Shown piece after piece: positions 7,196-16,941 of a stretch of 64,000 bases of DNA. Each line of letters starts with the position of its first letter. Position 1 is the first letter of the stretch. Source of the DNA: Roseburia hominis (GTDB lineage Bacteria > Bacillota > Clostridia > Lachnospirales > Lachnospiraceae). Location of the stretch: contig CP159990.1 in assembly GCA_040702975.1 (NCBI GenBank), positions 3,100,001 to 3,164,000 of the forward strand, given 5' to 3'. Both the position numbers and the translations under genes were made by a program. Under the pieces are notes generated by a model. That model did no database searches. It saw only the letters and a program-made list of their open reading frames with translations, and was not told the DNA's origin.

Positions 7196-10100
7196 CTATA
7201 ATTCTGCTTTGCTGATATATTTGTGCAGGATACCCAGAAACTCACTCACTTCAAACGGTTTCGCAATATGCTCATTCATTCCGCTGGCAAGCGCCTGTTC
7301 CCGGTCCTCCTCCAGAGCATTTGCTGACATCGCAAAAATAGGGATCCGCCCGACATCTGCACGATTCATTGCCCTGATAACTCTTGTTGCCTCATAACCG
7401 TCCATAATGGGCATCTGAATATCCATGAGAATAATATCGTAATAGAATTCTTCCACCTGCTCCATCTTCCTGACCGCGTCCGTGCCGTCAGGAACAGATT
7501 CCACAAGAAAGCCTGATTCCTCCAGAATTTCCGTCGCGATTTCACGGTTCAGTTCGTTGTCCTCTACCAGAAGCACACGTTTTCCGATGAAATCAGCTTC
7601 AGACCATTCCTCCTTTTCTTCTTCAGGAACAGAGCTATGCGCCCTGCATAAAACAGCCTTCAGATCCGATTTGAACAAAGGCTTGGAACAGAACTCGGTC
7701 ACGCCTGCCTCTCTGGCCTCCTCTTCAATATCGTTCCAGTCATAGGCCGTCAGGATAATGATCGGTGCCTCCGCTCCGACTGCCTTATGAATCTGCCTTG
7801 CAGTTTCAATTCCATTCTGCTCCGGCATCAGCCAGTCTATGAGATATGTATGGAAGGGAGCATGATCATGACATGCTTTCTGTGCCCTACAGACAGCTTC
7901 CCTGCCGGATATGGTCCATTCACACTGCATTCCCATCTCTTCCAGCATACCTGAAAGACTTTCACAGGTATGGAAGTCATCATCGACAACCAAAACCCGA
8001 CGGCCTGCCAGTTCTTCCATGTGCTCCGGCTTTTTCTCTCCTGGCTGGATCTTAAAGCTTAGAACTACCCGGAATTCACTGCCCTTGCCCTTTTCACTTT
8101 CTGCAGTGATCGTTCCGCCCATCATGTCAACAATATTCCTGGTAATAGCCATTCCAAGCCCTGTGCCCTCAATACCTGTACGGGTGGTGGACGCTTCTCT
8201 TTCAAACGGTTCAAAAATATGCTTTAAGAATTCCTCTGACATCCCCATTCCGTTATCTTTTACGATGAACTCATATTTTGCATAATCCAGCACATCACAA
8301 GGATGCTGAATGATCCGTAGGGAAACTCTGCCTGTGGATGGGGTATATTTAATGGCGTTGCTCATCAGATTAATCAACACCTGATTTAGCTTCAGTGGAT
8401 CCGCATAAATATCCTCATCCTTCACCATAAAGGTATCAACATAAAAATCCAATTGCTTTGCCCTGATCTGGGACTGGTTCATATTCACCAGATTATGGAT
8501 AATCTCGGAAAGATTGCATTCCTGCTCATGCAACTGCAGCCGACCGCTTTCAATCCTGCTCATATCCAGAATATCATTGATCAAATGCAGCAGATGGTTT
8601 CCTGCTGCCAGCACTTTTTCCAGAGAATCCTTTACCTGTTCCTTATTGTCAAGTCGGCGCAGGGCTACTGTTGCAAATCCAATGATCGCATTCATCGGCG
8701 TCCGGATGTCATGGGACATATTTGACAAAAATGTGGTCTTTGCAGCACTTGCATGCCGGGCTTCTGCCAGCGCGTCGCGAAGCAGCCTTTGCTGTTCCCT
8801 CTCATGTGCTACCACATCATCCACATTTCGATATCCCACCACCATCCGGCTGATACCATCCTCAGATGGAACTCTCGCACAATTCATCTGGAAACAACTT
8901 ACCACACCATTGCGGATACGCTGATAATTCAACTGAAGAATCCCTTTTTCGGGAAGTTCTTTCTTTAATGTCTCCAGTTCTGTTTTTTTCAAAAACTGCT
9001 CTCTCTGTTCAGGAACCACAACCTTTTCGATATATTCTCTGATTACTTCCGTATAACACGCACTTTTTGCTACTTCCTCTGCCACCTTTCCTTTAACCTC
9101 TGCCCGCAGCAGCCGAATGGTATCTTTATCCAGATTTACCAGACACAGGGGATTATATTCACTGCCAAGCGCATTGATGATGTTCATCTGCTCCTGTAAT
9201 TTTTTTATGCTTCTCTGTTCTTCTTCAAAAAGCCTCTGACTGGCACGTTCTCTCGATATGACGACAAAAACCACCAAAGCCAGAACAATAATAAACATAA
9301 CTGCTGTCAGACCAAGCCATGGATTTATTTTCAGATAATCTTCCACGGATACGCGATAGGCAGAAAAACTGGTATGTTTTGCAACGATATCATCAATCTC
9401 TGACTTTGGAAGGGCATAGATACACTTGGTGATGATGCCCAGGATCTCATGAGGCATATTTTTTGAAACAGATATGGAATAATCATAATAAGGCGTTTCC
9501 AGAACCGTATACACCAGTTGTCCGGTGATATCCTCATTGACATATTTTGCCGCAGTGTAGCTGTATACGTAAGTGGCGTCTACCTCTCCGTCCGCAACTG
9601 CCTGTATCGCAGACCTACGGTCAGCATATTCGATTTCCGTGGCATCATCCAGATTTATTTCCTCAATCGGTATCTGTCCCTGATTAGCAGTTACTGCAAT
9701 AGTCTTAATATCACCGTCAAAATTTTTTCTCGTCACTCTTGCTACATTTAGTGTGATATAGACCGGAGAAATATAGCCTCCATAATCTTCCGTCAGGGAA
9801 GCTCCCATGCGTGCATCCAAAAAAACCGGTATTGCCCCGGAGGTAGAGAGTTTCTGGTATTCTTCCCGGCTTTCGGGAGCATAGAATTCATACTCCATTC
9901 CGCACATTTCCATATATTTTGCAAAAATATCCGGAAGGATTCCCTTCAGTTCGCCATCCTCGACATAGGAATAAGGTTCTTTGTCACAGTTAGAAGTAAC
10001 TTTCAATACTTTGCCGCCTGTGGAATACTCCTCGATAATCTTCTTTTCGCGTTCTGTAAATTCCACTGAATTTTTTTTAGTACTGCGGTAGTACGTGTAA

Positions 10101-10885
10101 TACAGTCTATTTTTCCAGTCCCCTTCTACATTGTCCATCTGGGAGATAGCATAATTTATGTCCGACAGCAGTTCTTTGTTGCCTTTTCTTACCGCCACAT
10201 AAAAGTCCTCTGTCGCAAACTTATCCAGCGTTTTTTCCCTGGCACCCTCACGTAGAGAACTGGTTCCGATCGCATCCACCCGTCCATCCGCAAGGGCCTT
10301 AGAAAGTTCCTCTGCAGTATCATAATACTCTTCCGTGTAAGAGAAGCCCTTTTCTTCTGCAAACTCTGCGACATCAGCATTCCGGCTGTTCCCCCGGAGC
10401 AGTCCAATATGCATTCCATTATAGGAATCATAATCCCCCGGCGTATACCGCTCATCATCGATAGAAACATTCAGAAGTACACTGTTGCTTCCTATAGGAA
10501 GAGAAAAATCAAAAAACTTTTCCCGCTCTTCGGTCTTGCGCATCGACGAGACCATATCGATTTCGCCCTTTTTCAGCATCTCCTGCATTTCCTGCCAGGT
10601 TTTGTCATAGCCGATATACTCATACTCAAAACTAACATACCTGGTGACCATCTGCAGAAAATCATATCCGTAACCGCTTCTGACCCCATTTTCGTCTATC
10701 ATATGATAACCATCCATCGCAAAGAAACCTACCTTCACGGTTTTCGCTTCTGTATCTGCCCCATAGACCACAGTCCCACTCCTCCAAAAGAGGAGCAGCG
10801 CAATAATCTGCACCATCATCATAACACAGACCATGATGCCAGCCCTTCTTTGCCTGTTCACAATGCTCTTTGCCAATATCTGCAT
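7196..10885 (-). CDS. Hybrid sensor histidine kinase with two periplasmic-binding sensor domains (BvgS/EvgS-like)
   Basis: 1229 residues from the ATG at 10885, chosen over an upstream in-frame start because AGAAAGGG lies nine bases before it and the membrane-spanning signal segment follows (MVCVMMMVQIIALLLF). Order: two SBP_bac_3 domains outside the cell (~50-270 and ~290-505), one membrane helix (~525-543), a PAS-like linker, HisKA with H726 in NMSHDIRTPMN, HATPase (N-box LINLMSNAIKYTP, GTGLGMAI), and two receiver domains with acceptors D1017 (LIDWLMPEQNG) and D1155 (LMDIQMPIMDGYE). It likely senses a small solute such as an amino acid and runs a phosphorelay. No histidine phosphotransfer domain and no output regulator is adjacent, so its partner is elsewhere. 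Confidence 0.92.
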   Translation of the reverse strand: MQILAKSIVNRQRRAGIMVCVMMMVQIIALLLFWRSGTVVYGADTEAKTVKVGFFAMDGYHMIDENGVRSGYGYDFLQMVTRYVSFEYEYIGYDKTWQEMQEMLKKGEIDMVSSMRKTEEREKFFDFSLPIGSNSVLLNVSIDDERYTPGDYDSYNGMHIGLLRGNSRNADVAEFAEEKGFSYTEEYYDTAEELSKALADGRVDAIGTSSLREGAREKTLDKFATEDFYVAVRKGNKELLSDINYAISQMDNVEGDWKNRLYYTYYRSTKKNSVEFTEREKKIIEEYSTGGKVLKVTSNCDKEPYSYVEDGELKGILPDIFAKYMEMCGMEYEFYAPESREEYQKLSTSGAIPVFLDARMGASLTEDYGGYISPVYITLNVARVTRKNFDGDIKTIAVTANQGQIPIEEINLDDATEIEYADRRSAIQAVADGEVDATYVYSYTAAKYVNEDITGQLVYTVLETPYYDYSISVSKNMPHEILGIITKCIYALPKSEIDDIVAKHTSFSAYRVSVEDYLKINPWLGLTAVMFIIVLALVVFVVISRERASQRLFEEEQRSIKKLQEQMNIINALGSEYNPLCLVNLDKDTIRLLRAEVKGKVAEEVAKSACYTEVIREYIEKVVVPEQREQFLKKTELETLKKELPEKGILQLNYQRIRNGVVSCFQMNCARVPSEDGISRMVVGYRNVDDVVAHEREQQRLLRDALAEARHASAAKTTFLSNMSHDIRTPMNAIIGFATVALRRLDNKEQVKDSLEKVLAAGNHLLHLINDILDMSRIESGRLQLHEQECNLSEIIHNLVNMNQSQIRAKQLDFYVDTFMVKDEDIYADPLKLNQVLINLMSNAIKYTPSTGRVSLRIIQHPCDVLDYAKYEFIVKDNGMGMSEEFLKHIFEPFEREASTTRTGIEGTGLGMAITRNIVDMMGGTITAESEKGKGSEFRVVLSFKIQPGEKKPEHMEELAGRRVLVVDDDFHTCESLSGMLEEMGMQCEWTISGREAVCRAQKACHDHAPFHTYLIDWLMPEQNGIETARQIHKAVGAEAPIIILTAYDWNDIEEEAREAGVTEFCSKPLFKSDLKAVLCRAHSSVPEEEKEEWSEADFIGKRVLLVEDNELNREIATEILEESGFLVESVPDGTDAVRKMEQVEEFYYDIILMDIQMPIMDGYEATRVIRAMNRADVGRIPIFAMSANALEEDREQALASGMNEHIAKPFEVSEFLGILHKYISKAEL

Positions 10886-11053
10886 GAAAAATACCCTTTC
10901 TCTTCCATTTATTTTCAATAAATATCATTCTTTTTTTTATCATATCAAATAAAAACAGGATTATCAACCTGATAATATATCACTACATACTTCACCTTAT
11001 ATTCTATTCCATCTCAATCCGTATTTCTAATTTTCTGCATTTTCCAATATTGG

Positions 11054-11120
11054 TTCTGTACTTTTTAATGGATTTTACTTCTTCTTTTTCCTTGATTTCC
11101 GGCCACAAATGTTATCCGGC
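11054..11120. repeat. Imperfect direct repeat, copy B (partner at 6744-6808)
   Basis: See 6744-6808. This copy overlaps the last codons of the DUF1847 remnant and runs toward the kinase gene. Confidence 0.65.
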
Positions 11121-11519
11121 AAAAAACGCTTTCATTTCATCCAAATATCCATCCGGATTATGGCCGCTCACCCGGTCTTTCATAATCAGTGTTGTTACCG
11201 GTGCCTTTGAGTATTTGTAAAACAGAGAATTGTGCCCCACGCAAAGTCCTATGACGACATTAAAATCTGTCCCCGCCTCTTCCAGCGCCTGGAGAATCGG
11301 GTTGCACATGTTATTTCCAATGGAACAGCCGGCGATTCCAATTTTATGATACCCCATCCCCCTGGCAAATTCTATAGTCTCCTCTACTCGGCACCAGTGG
11401 CAATACCCTTCGTACTCTACACTGGCAGCCGTCTGCATTATCCTCCGATTTTCTTCTTCCTCATAACATTCTATGGCTTTCTTCTTTATTTCCGGATTCA
11501 TCGGCGATACCGCAGACAA
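11112..11519 (-). pseudogene. DUF1847 metal-binding-type protein, internally deleted
   Basis: 135 codons resembling DUF1847 proteins: PEIKKKAIECYEEEENRRIM, YEGYCHWCRVEETIEFARGM, NNMCNPILQALEEAGTDFNV, GLCVGHNSLFYKYSKAPVTT. Family members are ~200 residues or more; here the text jumps from KIGIAGCSIG straight to NNMCNPI, dropping the middle ~40 residues, and the N-terminal cysteine cluster is absent, with a stop (TGA) just upstream in frame. The only start is a TTG. Most likely a decayed gene, although a shortened functional form cannot be excluded. Confidence 0.7.
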
Positions 11520-11575
11520 CCAGAATCAGAACGGCAGTTCAGAAAAACTTCAGGGGCGCACACCAACTTCATCAA

Positions 11576-11634
11576 AATAACGGAGCTGTTGCTTAGGTAG
11601 ATTATTCATCTACTTTTGCAACAGCTCCGTTATT
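11576..11634 (-). terminator. metA operon terminator
   Basis: A perfect 17-bp stem (11576-11592 with 11618-11634) whose 25-base loop contains a further small stem. It lies ~33 bases past the metA stop codon; on the minus strand TTATTTTG follows. Effective on both strands. Confidence 0.8.
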
Positions 11635-11666
11635 ACCTAAAGTCTTTTTATATATAAGAATGCTGC

Positions 11667-12590
11667 CTAAAATTGCGGCGTCCCGATCATGTCATACGGG
11701 GTCGCCTGATACACGTAATAATTCAGCCAATTCCCATAGAGCGTATTCCCATGTGCTCTCCAGGTAAGAAGCGGCTTCTGGCTTGCGTCATCGTTCGGAT
11801 AATAATTTTCCGGCATCTCGATTGGAAGTCCTTTGCCGAGATCGCGCTTATACTCTCCGTCCAGCGTGATCCTGTCATATTCCGGGTGTCCCATAACAAA
11901 AATCTGTCTTCCGTCCTCAGCCATCACCAAAAATGCCCCGGCTTTCTCAGACTCCGCCAAAATCATCAGACGTTCATCAGCTCTGATTTTCTTGATCGGC
12001 ACGTCCGTATGACGGGAATGCGGCGCTAAGAACACATCATCAAACCCACGGACAAGCGGTATTTTCCGGTTCAATACCCTGTGACGGAAAACGCCGAACA
12101 ATTTGGACTCAAGCGGTACTTTATTGATCCCATAGTGGTAATACAAAGCTGCCTGCGCTCCCCAGCATAAGTGAATCGTGGAGGTGACATGGGTCTTGGT
12201 CCACTCCATGATCTCCTTGAGTTCCTCCCAATAGTCCACTTCCTCAAAAGGCATCTGTTCCACCGGCGCCCCTGTGATAATGAATCCGTCAAATTTCTGA
12301 TCCCTGACCTGATCAAAGGTCTCATAAAACCGGTTCAAATGATTGGCAGATGTGTTCTTTGACTCATGGCTCTTCACCGTCACGAACACGATATCCACCT
12401 GCAGCGGCGTATTGGACAGCGACCGCAAAAGCTGAAGTTCCGTGTCCTCCTTGAGCGGCATCAGATTCAAAAGTCCGATCTTGATCGGACGGATATCCTG
12501 GTGGGTCGCACGGAATTCGTCCATTACAAATATATTCTCTTTCTCCAGTATTTCCTTGACCGGAAGGTCATTCTGTACACGAATCGGCAT
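11667..12590 (-). CDS. metAA: Homoserine O-acetyltransferase (MetA family)
   Basis: 307 residues, the family's usual length. Activates homoserine for methionine synthesis in the cytoplasm. Catalytic residues are visible at the standard positions: C142 in HLCWGAQA, H235 and E237 in MGHPEYDR. Residue 111 is glutamate (GAPVEQM), which in this family favours acetyl-CoA over succinyl-CoA (glycine is found at this position in E. coli), so I call it an acetyltransferase despite the usual succinyltransferase label. Its start is 3 bases after the AI-2E transporter stop codon, with GGGAGG inside that gene's end, so the two are cotranscribed. No SAM riboswitch is seen upstream. Confidence 0.93.
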   Translation of the reverse strand: MPIRVQNDLPVKEILEKENIFVMDEFRATHQDIRPIKIGLLNLMPLKEDTELQLLRSLSNTPLQVDIVFVTVKSHESKNTSANHLNRFYETFDQVRDQKFDGFIITGAPVEQMPFEEVDYWEELKEIMEWTKTHVTSTIHLCWGAQAALYYHYGINKVPLESKLFGVFRHRVLNRKIPLVRGFDDVFLAPHSRHTDVPIKKIRADERLMILAESEKAGAFLVMAEDGRQIFVMGHPEYDRITLDGEYKRDLGKGLPIEMPENYYPNDDASQKPLLTWRAHGNTLYGNWLNYYVYQATPYDMIGTPQF

Positions 12591-12593
12591 AGT

Positions 12594-14000
12594 TTATTTT
12601 CCTCCCTTTTCTTCATACTCTATTTCTGCTGCTTCCTGTTCTTCAGAAAGCATCTTCTCTTCCAACTCTTTTTCCATCAAAATAATGTCATCGCTCACAA
12701 ACTTGCCCTCGTCGTCCACATAACTCTTCTCCCCGTAATGGACCGAAAGAAGCGGCAGATTCTTCTTCTCCAGCTTATGATTGATCAGCATATTTGCCAC
12801 ATAATAGAAGACCGCAAATGTAGGCACGCCCATAATCATTCCGACAAATCCAAAAAGTCCTCCGCCCAGCAAGATCGAGAAAACGACCCAGAAAGCAGAA
12901 AGTCCTGTAGAATTTCCCAGAATCTTCGGTCCGATCACATTTCCGTCAAGCTGCTGCAAAAACAGAATAAACAGGATAAAATACACGCCTTTGCGCGGAT
13001 CGTCCAGCAGGATCAGGACTGCACTCGGAATGGCTCCTATATACGGTCCAAAGAACGGAATCACGTTCGTCACACCCACGATCACGCTGACCAGAACAAT
13101 ATATGGCATATCAAGAATCGTGAGCCCAAGAAAACATAATACTCCAATGATCGCTGAATCAATCACTTTTCCGATAATAAACCCGCCAAAGATCTCATTA
13201 CTCTTTTTCGTAAGATGCAGCGCCATATTGGCGTGATCCGTCCGGAAAAATGCATAAACAGCCTTTTTACACTGAGCCGCGAACTGCTCCTTGCTGAACA
13301 GAACATAGACGGAAACAATAAGTCCGATCAAGATGTCAACCACCTCGCTCAGAACATTGATCACTCCTGCCGTCAGATTCGTCATCAGGGAATTGGCCTG
13401 ACGCATCAGATCCGTCCTAAGCCAGGTCTGCAAAGCGGAGGCTGCCTGCTCCATCACATTCTTGATCAGTATATTGGTCGTTGTCTCCACAGACAGCAAC
13501 TCATTTACCTTATCCAGCAGATCGTTGAGCTGACCTGGGAGGGTATAGATCATATTGCTGATACTCTTATACAGCTCCGGAATCAGCATATTACAAAGAG
13601 CCACCACCAAAGCCACCAGGAAAATGAGCGCTGCTACCACGCCCACTGCCCTTGATATCTTCATTGCTCTCTTTTTGCCGAGCTTCTTCTCCAAAAGCGG
13701 AACCAAAAATCTGTCCACCTGCTTCACGATCGGGTTCAGCAGATATGCGATTGCCAGACCATATAAAATCGGCTTCAACACGTCCACTACCATGCCGATA
13801 ATTCTGGAAATATCATTTAGCCTGAGAAGGGCGAAATAGAATAACACACATGTCGCGATTACCAGGAATATGGTCAGTCCCTGGCTGAAATGCTGTCTGA
13901 TCTTTGATGGTCCTTTATTTCCAAACTTTGGTCTTTTGCTGTAGTAGGGCGCAGAGCGCTCCTTTGGCTGCCCTGTATTTATTTTTTCTTCCTCTTGCAT
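12594..14000 (-). CDS. AI-2E family membrane transporter
   Basis: 468 residues from ATG 14000 (a GTG directly before is the alternative). Charged N-terminal ~45 residues, then about eight membrane helices with the paired arrangement of the AI-2E/UPF0118 family (IFLVIATCVLFYFALLRL; LKPILYGLAIAYLLNPIV; VIPFFGPYIGAIPSAVLILL). The C-terminus is long and acidic. Family members export or exchange small molecules, some Na+/H+; the AI-2 link is weak for most. First gene of an operon with metA. A repeated 26-bp element lies 50-125 bases upstream. Confidence 0.85.
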   Translation of the reverse strand: MQEEEKINTGQPKERSAPYYSKRPKFGNKGPSKIRQHFSQGLTIFLVIATCVLFYFALLRLNDISRIIGMVVDVLKPILYGLAIAYLLNPIVKQVDRFLVPLLEKKLGKKRAMKISRAVGVVAALIFLVALVVALCNMLIPELYKSISNMIYTLPGQLNDLLDKVNELLSVETTTNILIKNVMEQAASALQTWLRTDLMRQANSLMTNLTAGVINVLSEVVDILIGLIVSVYVLFSKEQFAAQCKKAVYAFFRTDHANMALHLTKKSNEIFGGFIIGKVIDSAIIGVLCFLGLTILDMPYIVLVSVIVGVTNVIPFFGPYIGAIPSAVLILLDDPRKGVYFILFILFLQQLDGNVIGPKILGNSTGLSAFWVVFSILLGGGLFGFVGMIMGVPTFAVFYYVANMLINHKLEKKNLPLLSVHYGEKSYVDDEGKFVSDDIILMEKELEEKMLSEEQEAAEIEYEEKGGK

Positions 14001-14050
14001 CACGTCTCACCTTTTATCTATCTGAATCTTTTTTATAAGAAACTCCACCA

Positions 14051-14126
14051 TAACGAAGAGTACTCTTACACATAACCTTTTTTCGCAAGAGCCTTCATCT
14101 TAATGAGGAGTGCTCTTACACCTAAC
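14051..14126. promoter_or_regulatory. Pair of 26-bp repeats upstream of AI-2E transporter-metA
   Basis: Two copies, 14051-14076 and 14101-14126, match at 22 of 26 bases with a period of 50 bp. The first contains the perfect palindrome AAGAGTACTCTT; the second has the decayed form AGGAGTGCTCTT. Both end TTACACMTAAC. Their place in the transporter-metA promoter region suggests a repeated operator for an unknown regulator. Confidence 0.5.
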
Positions 14127-14248
14127 AGCTTCTATTGTCGCATTTTTCCGCATAACAGTCAACCTTAATGCCGGAAAATTTATATTTATATTTTCGTGAG
14201 AGGGGCTGCATAGCAGCAATTTCCTTTCCATAAGCTGTGCATGATTGC
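14127..14248. other. Intergenic, no gene seen
   Basis: No coding signal; only a small GCTGC...GCAGC stem near 14198-14210. Between DUF1540 (ends 14576) and the AI-2E start the gap is ~575 bp, holding the repeat pair, an interspersed repeat and a hairpin. Confidence 0.4.
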
Positions 14249-14297
14249 ACCGAGATGAACGTCCACCGGACGTTCATTCAGGTATGCCTGATAACAA
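14249..14297 (+). repeat. Interspersed ~48-bp repeat, copy 1 of 6
   Basis: Opens ACCGAGATGAACGTCC, contains the dyad GAACGTCC...GGACGTTC, and ends near AGGTATGCCTGATAAC. Same orientation as copies at 24186, 30402, 32203, 43061 and 43840. A hairpin follows 7 bases to the right. Confidence 0.85.
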
Positions 14298-14303
14298 AGT
14301 GCG

Positions 14304-14348
14304 TTTTATTTCACAGGAAAATGCCACACACTTTCCTGTGAAATAAAA
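14304..14348 (-). terminator. Terminator after DUF1540 gene, beside repeat copy 1
   Basis: Perfect 17-bp stem (TTTTATTTCACAGGAAA with its complement) and 11-base loop. Lies between the DUF1540 gene and repeat copy 1; most likely ends minus-strand transcription. Confidence 0.7.
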
Positions 14349-14575
14349 AAGACGCGCAGGAATTTTGTCCCACACGCCTTTTTCGCCAAATATTGTTCTA
14401 TTTTTTTCTGTGACCTAACTTCTTTCGCTTACAGAAGATTCTTTTGTCCACAACCAGACAACTTTTGCCTGCTATAGCAAGTACATTTCCCGTAAATCTT
14501 ACTTTGGCTGGCAGGTATTATTTCTACAAACCAGCCATCAGACCAGATAGATACGCTTTCTATACCCTCATTGTC

Positions 14576-14890
14576 TTACTGGCAGGTAAATGTCGCACAC
14601 TCCGTCTCTTCACACTGGCATGCCTGGCTTCCTTCCACGCTGATCTTACCGGCGTGACAGACGCAGTTCTCATTATACTGACATTCTGTAGCCTTACAGT
14701 CGATCTTGCTGGTCGGAGTCGCCTCCCCCGTCACATTGCTGTAAGTTCCGCTTCTTCTCTCCTCAAAGCTGTCGCAGCAGGTCTCTTCCGGGCGCTTTGC
14801 CGAGTTTCCTCCTACCTGAATCGCATTTAAGTCGCAATAAAAATCCTTGTTATGCATACAGGTCTGTACTGTACATTTTAATTCTGGCAT
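14576..14890 (-). CDS. Tandem DUF1540 cysteine-rich protein
   Basis: 104 residues with two copies of the DUF1540 domain: first CTVQTCMHNKDFYCDLNAI...CCDSFEE, second CKATECQYNENCVCHAGKI...CATFTCQ. Each has four or five spaced cysteines that suggest metal binding. The domain is widespread in Clostridia and its function is unknown. Stands alone on the minus strand, with AAGGAGG before the ATG and a strong hairpin downstream; it lies just after thrS but with ~100 bases between. Confidence 0.85.
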   Translation of the reverse strand: MPELKCTVQTCMHNKDFYCDLNAIQVGGNSAKRPEETCCDSFEERRSGTYSNVTGEATPTSKIDCKATECQYNENCVCHAGKISVEGSQACQCEETECATFTCQ

Positions 14891-14997
14891 AATGCTACCT
14901 CCTTTTCTACACGCTTTTGCCTGATGGTAAATAGTCGTGTCCCCGATTCCATATCCGGGGTTATTTTCAATAACATTATGCCCTGACTCTTCCGGTT

Positions 14998-16923
14998 CTA
15001 TTCCTTCGTTTTTACTTCGCGAACCGTTTTTGCCTTGATTTCCATATGAAGTGCAGCAATGAAATCTGCCAGAGATTTCTGTCCTTCATCGCCTTCAAAA
15101 CGACTTCTCACGGAAACCAGTCCTTCTTCTTCCTCTTTTCCTCCGACTACCAGCATATACGGGATCTTCTGCATCTGCGCCTCGCGGATCTTATAACCGA
15201 TCTTTTCCGCACGTGTGTCGATTTCCGCACGGATTCCGGCGTTTTTCAGCTCTCCATATACATTCTTAGCATAGTCCATATATTTATCGGAAATCGGGAG
15301 CACCTTCACCTGTACCGGTGCCAGCCAGGTCGGGAATGCGCCTGCAAAATGCTCGATCAAAATGCCGATGAAACGTTCAATCGAACCGAATGCCACACGG
15401 TGGATCATGATCGGGCGGTGTTTCTCGCCGTCCGCTCCCGTATACTCGCATTCAAACCGAAGCGGAAGCTGGAAGTCAAGCTGAATCGTTCCGCACTGCC
15501 AGGTTCTTCCGATGGAATCCTCCAGATGGAAGTCGATCTTCGGCCCATAGAATGCGCCGTCTCCTTCATTTACCACATAATCAAGTCCCAGGTCATCAAG
15601 CGCGCCACGAAGTGCCTCTGTTGCCATCTCCCAGTCCTCGTCGCTTCCCATGCTGTCCTCCGGACGAGTAGAGAGCTCTACATGATATTTGAAACCGAAC
15701 AGGCTGTATACCTCATCGATCAGTTTTGCAACGCCTTTGATTTCGTCACGAATCTGCTCCGGCATCATAAAGATGTGGGCATCGTCCTGCGTAAAGCATC
15801 TTACACGCATAAGTCCATGGAGCTGGCCGGATTTCTCATGACGGTGAACCAGACCCAACTCTCCCATTCTGAGCGGCAAATCACGGTAAGAACGCGGCTC
15901 AGACTGATATACCAGGATTCCTCCCGGGCAGTTCATCGGCTTGATCGCGAAATCTTCTTCGTCGATCACCGTCGTATACATATTGTCTTTGTAGTGATCC
16001 CAGTGTCCGGACGTCTCCCAGAGATGGCGGCTCAGCATGATCGGTGTGGAAATCTCCACATATCCTGCTTTGTCATGAATCTCTCTCCAATAATCCAGAA
16101 GCTGATTCTTAAGCACCATTCCTTTCGGCAGGAAGAACGGGAAGCCCGGTCCCTCTTCGCGCATCATGAAAAGTCCCAGTTCTTTTCCAAGTCTTCTGTG
16201 ATCACGTTTCTTTGCCTCCTCCAGCATGGTAAGGTAGGCGTCAAGGTCTGCTTTCTTCGGATAAGCCGTACCGTACACTCTCTGGAGCATCTTGTTTTTC
16301 TCGCTTCCGCGCCAGTAAGCACCTGCAAGACTTGTGAGCTTCACCGCCTTAATCGGGCCTGTTGTCATCAGATGCGGGCCTGCGCAAAGGTCTGTGAATT
16401 CTCCCTGGGAATAAAAGCTGATCTCAGCATCTTCCGGAAGGTCTTCGATCAATTCTACCTTATAGGGTTCCTCTTTTTCTTTAAAATACTCGATTGCCTC
16501 ATCTCTCGGCTTGGTAAAACGTGTAAGCGGCAGTTTTTCTTTAACGATTTTCTTCATCTCCGCCTCAATTTTCTCCAGATCCTCAGCCGTCAGCGGAGTC
16601 TCTCTGTCAATGTCATAGTAGAAACCGTCCGCAACTGACGGTCCGATCGCCAGCTTCGTATCCGGGTACAGTCTCTTGATCGCCTGTGCCAGAACGTGAG
16701 ACGCAGTGTGGCGGAACGCCCCTTTTCCCTTATCATCGTTAAATGTAAGAATGTTCAGCTCGCAGTCTTTGTCAATGACGGTACGAAGATCTACGATCTC
16801 TCCGTCTACCTCGCCTGCCGTCGCATTTCTTGCCAGACCTTCGCTGATATCTGCTGCGATCTCAATCACAGATTTGCTCGCTGCGTACTCTTTTACTGAG
16901 CCGTCTTTTAATGTGATTTTCAT
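14998..16923 (-). CDS. thrS: Threonyl-tRNA synthetase
   Basis: 641 residues, complete. Charges tRNA-Thr with threonine. Order: TGS domain (1-~60), editing domain with HTASHVLAQAIK, class II catalytic core with motif 2 RVRCFTQDDAHIF, zinc ligand motif MNCPGGI and motif 3 MIHRVAFGSIERFI, then the anticodon-binding domain (~535-630). Third gene after the T-box leader at 18578-18828: aldo/keto reductase, thioesterase, thrS, with only 18 bases from the thioesterase stop. The ATG is preceded by AAAGGAA. Regulation by uncharged tRNA-Thr is therefore likely, possibly with a further internal promoter. Confidence 0.96.
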   Translation of the reverse strand: MKITLKDGSVKEYAASKSVIEIAADISEGLARNATAGEVDGEIVDLRTVIDKDCELNILTFNDDKGKGAFRHTASHVLAQAIKRLYPDTKLAIGPSVADGFYYDIDRETPLTAEDLEKIEAEMKKIVKEKLPLTRFTKPRDEAIEYFKEKEEPYKVELIEDLPEDAEISFYSQGEFTDLCAGPHLMTTGPIKAVKLTSLAGAYWRGSEKNKMLQRVYGTAYPKKADLDAYLTMLEEAKKRDHRRLGKELGLFMMREEGPGFPFFLPKGMVLKNQLLDYWREIHDKAGYVEISTPIMLSRHLWETSGHWDHYKDNMYTTVIDEEDFAIKPMNCPGGILVYQSEPRSYRDLPLRMGELGLVHRHEKSGQLHGLMRVRCFTQDDAHIFMMPEQIRDEIKGVAKLIDEVYSLFGFKYHVELSTRPEDSMGSDEDWEMATEALRGALDDLGLDYVVNEGDGAFYGPKIDFHLEDSIGRTWQCGTIQLDFQLPLRFECEYTGADGEKHRPIMIHRVAFGSIERFIGILIEHFAGAFPTWLAPVQVKVLPISDKYMDYAKNVYGELKNAGIRAEIDTRAEKIGYKIREAQMQKIPYMLVVGGKEEEEGLVSVRSRFEGDEGQKSLADFIAALHMEIKAKTVREVKTKE

Positions 16924-16941
16924 AATGTTATTCCTTTCTTT

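Noticed and set aside
12591..14250. SAM riboswitch or methionine T-box before metA
   Set aside because: metA starts 3 bases after the transporter gene, and the operon leader shows neither the T-box GGGTGGAACCGCG sequence nor a recognisable SAM aptamer.
15046..16638. 530-codon open frame on the plus strand opposite thrS
   Set aside because: Lies wholly antisense to a complete, well-conserved thrS; composition reflects the codon bias of the true gene, and no ribosome-binding site is present.
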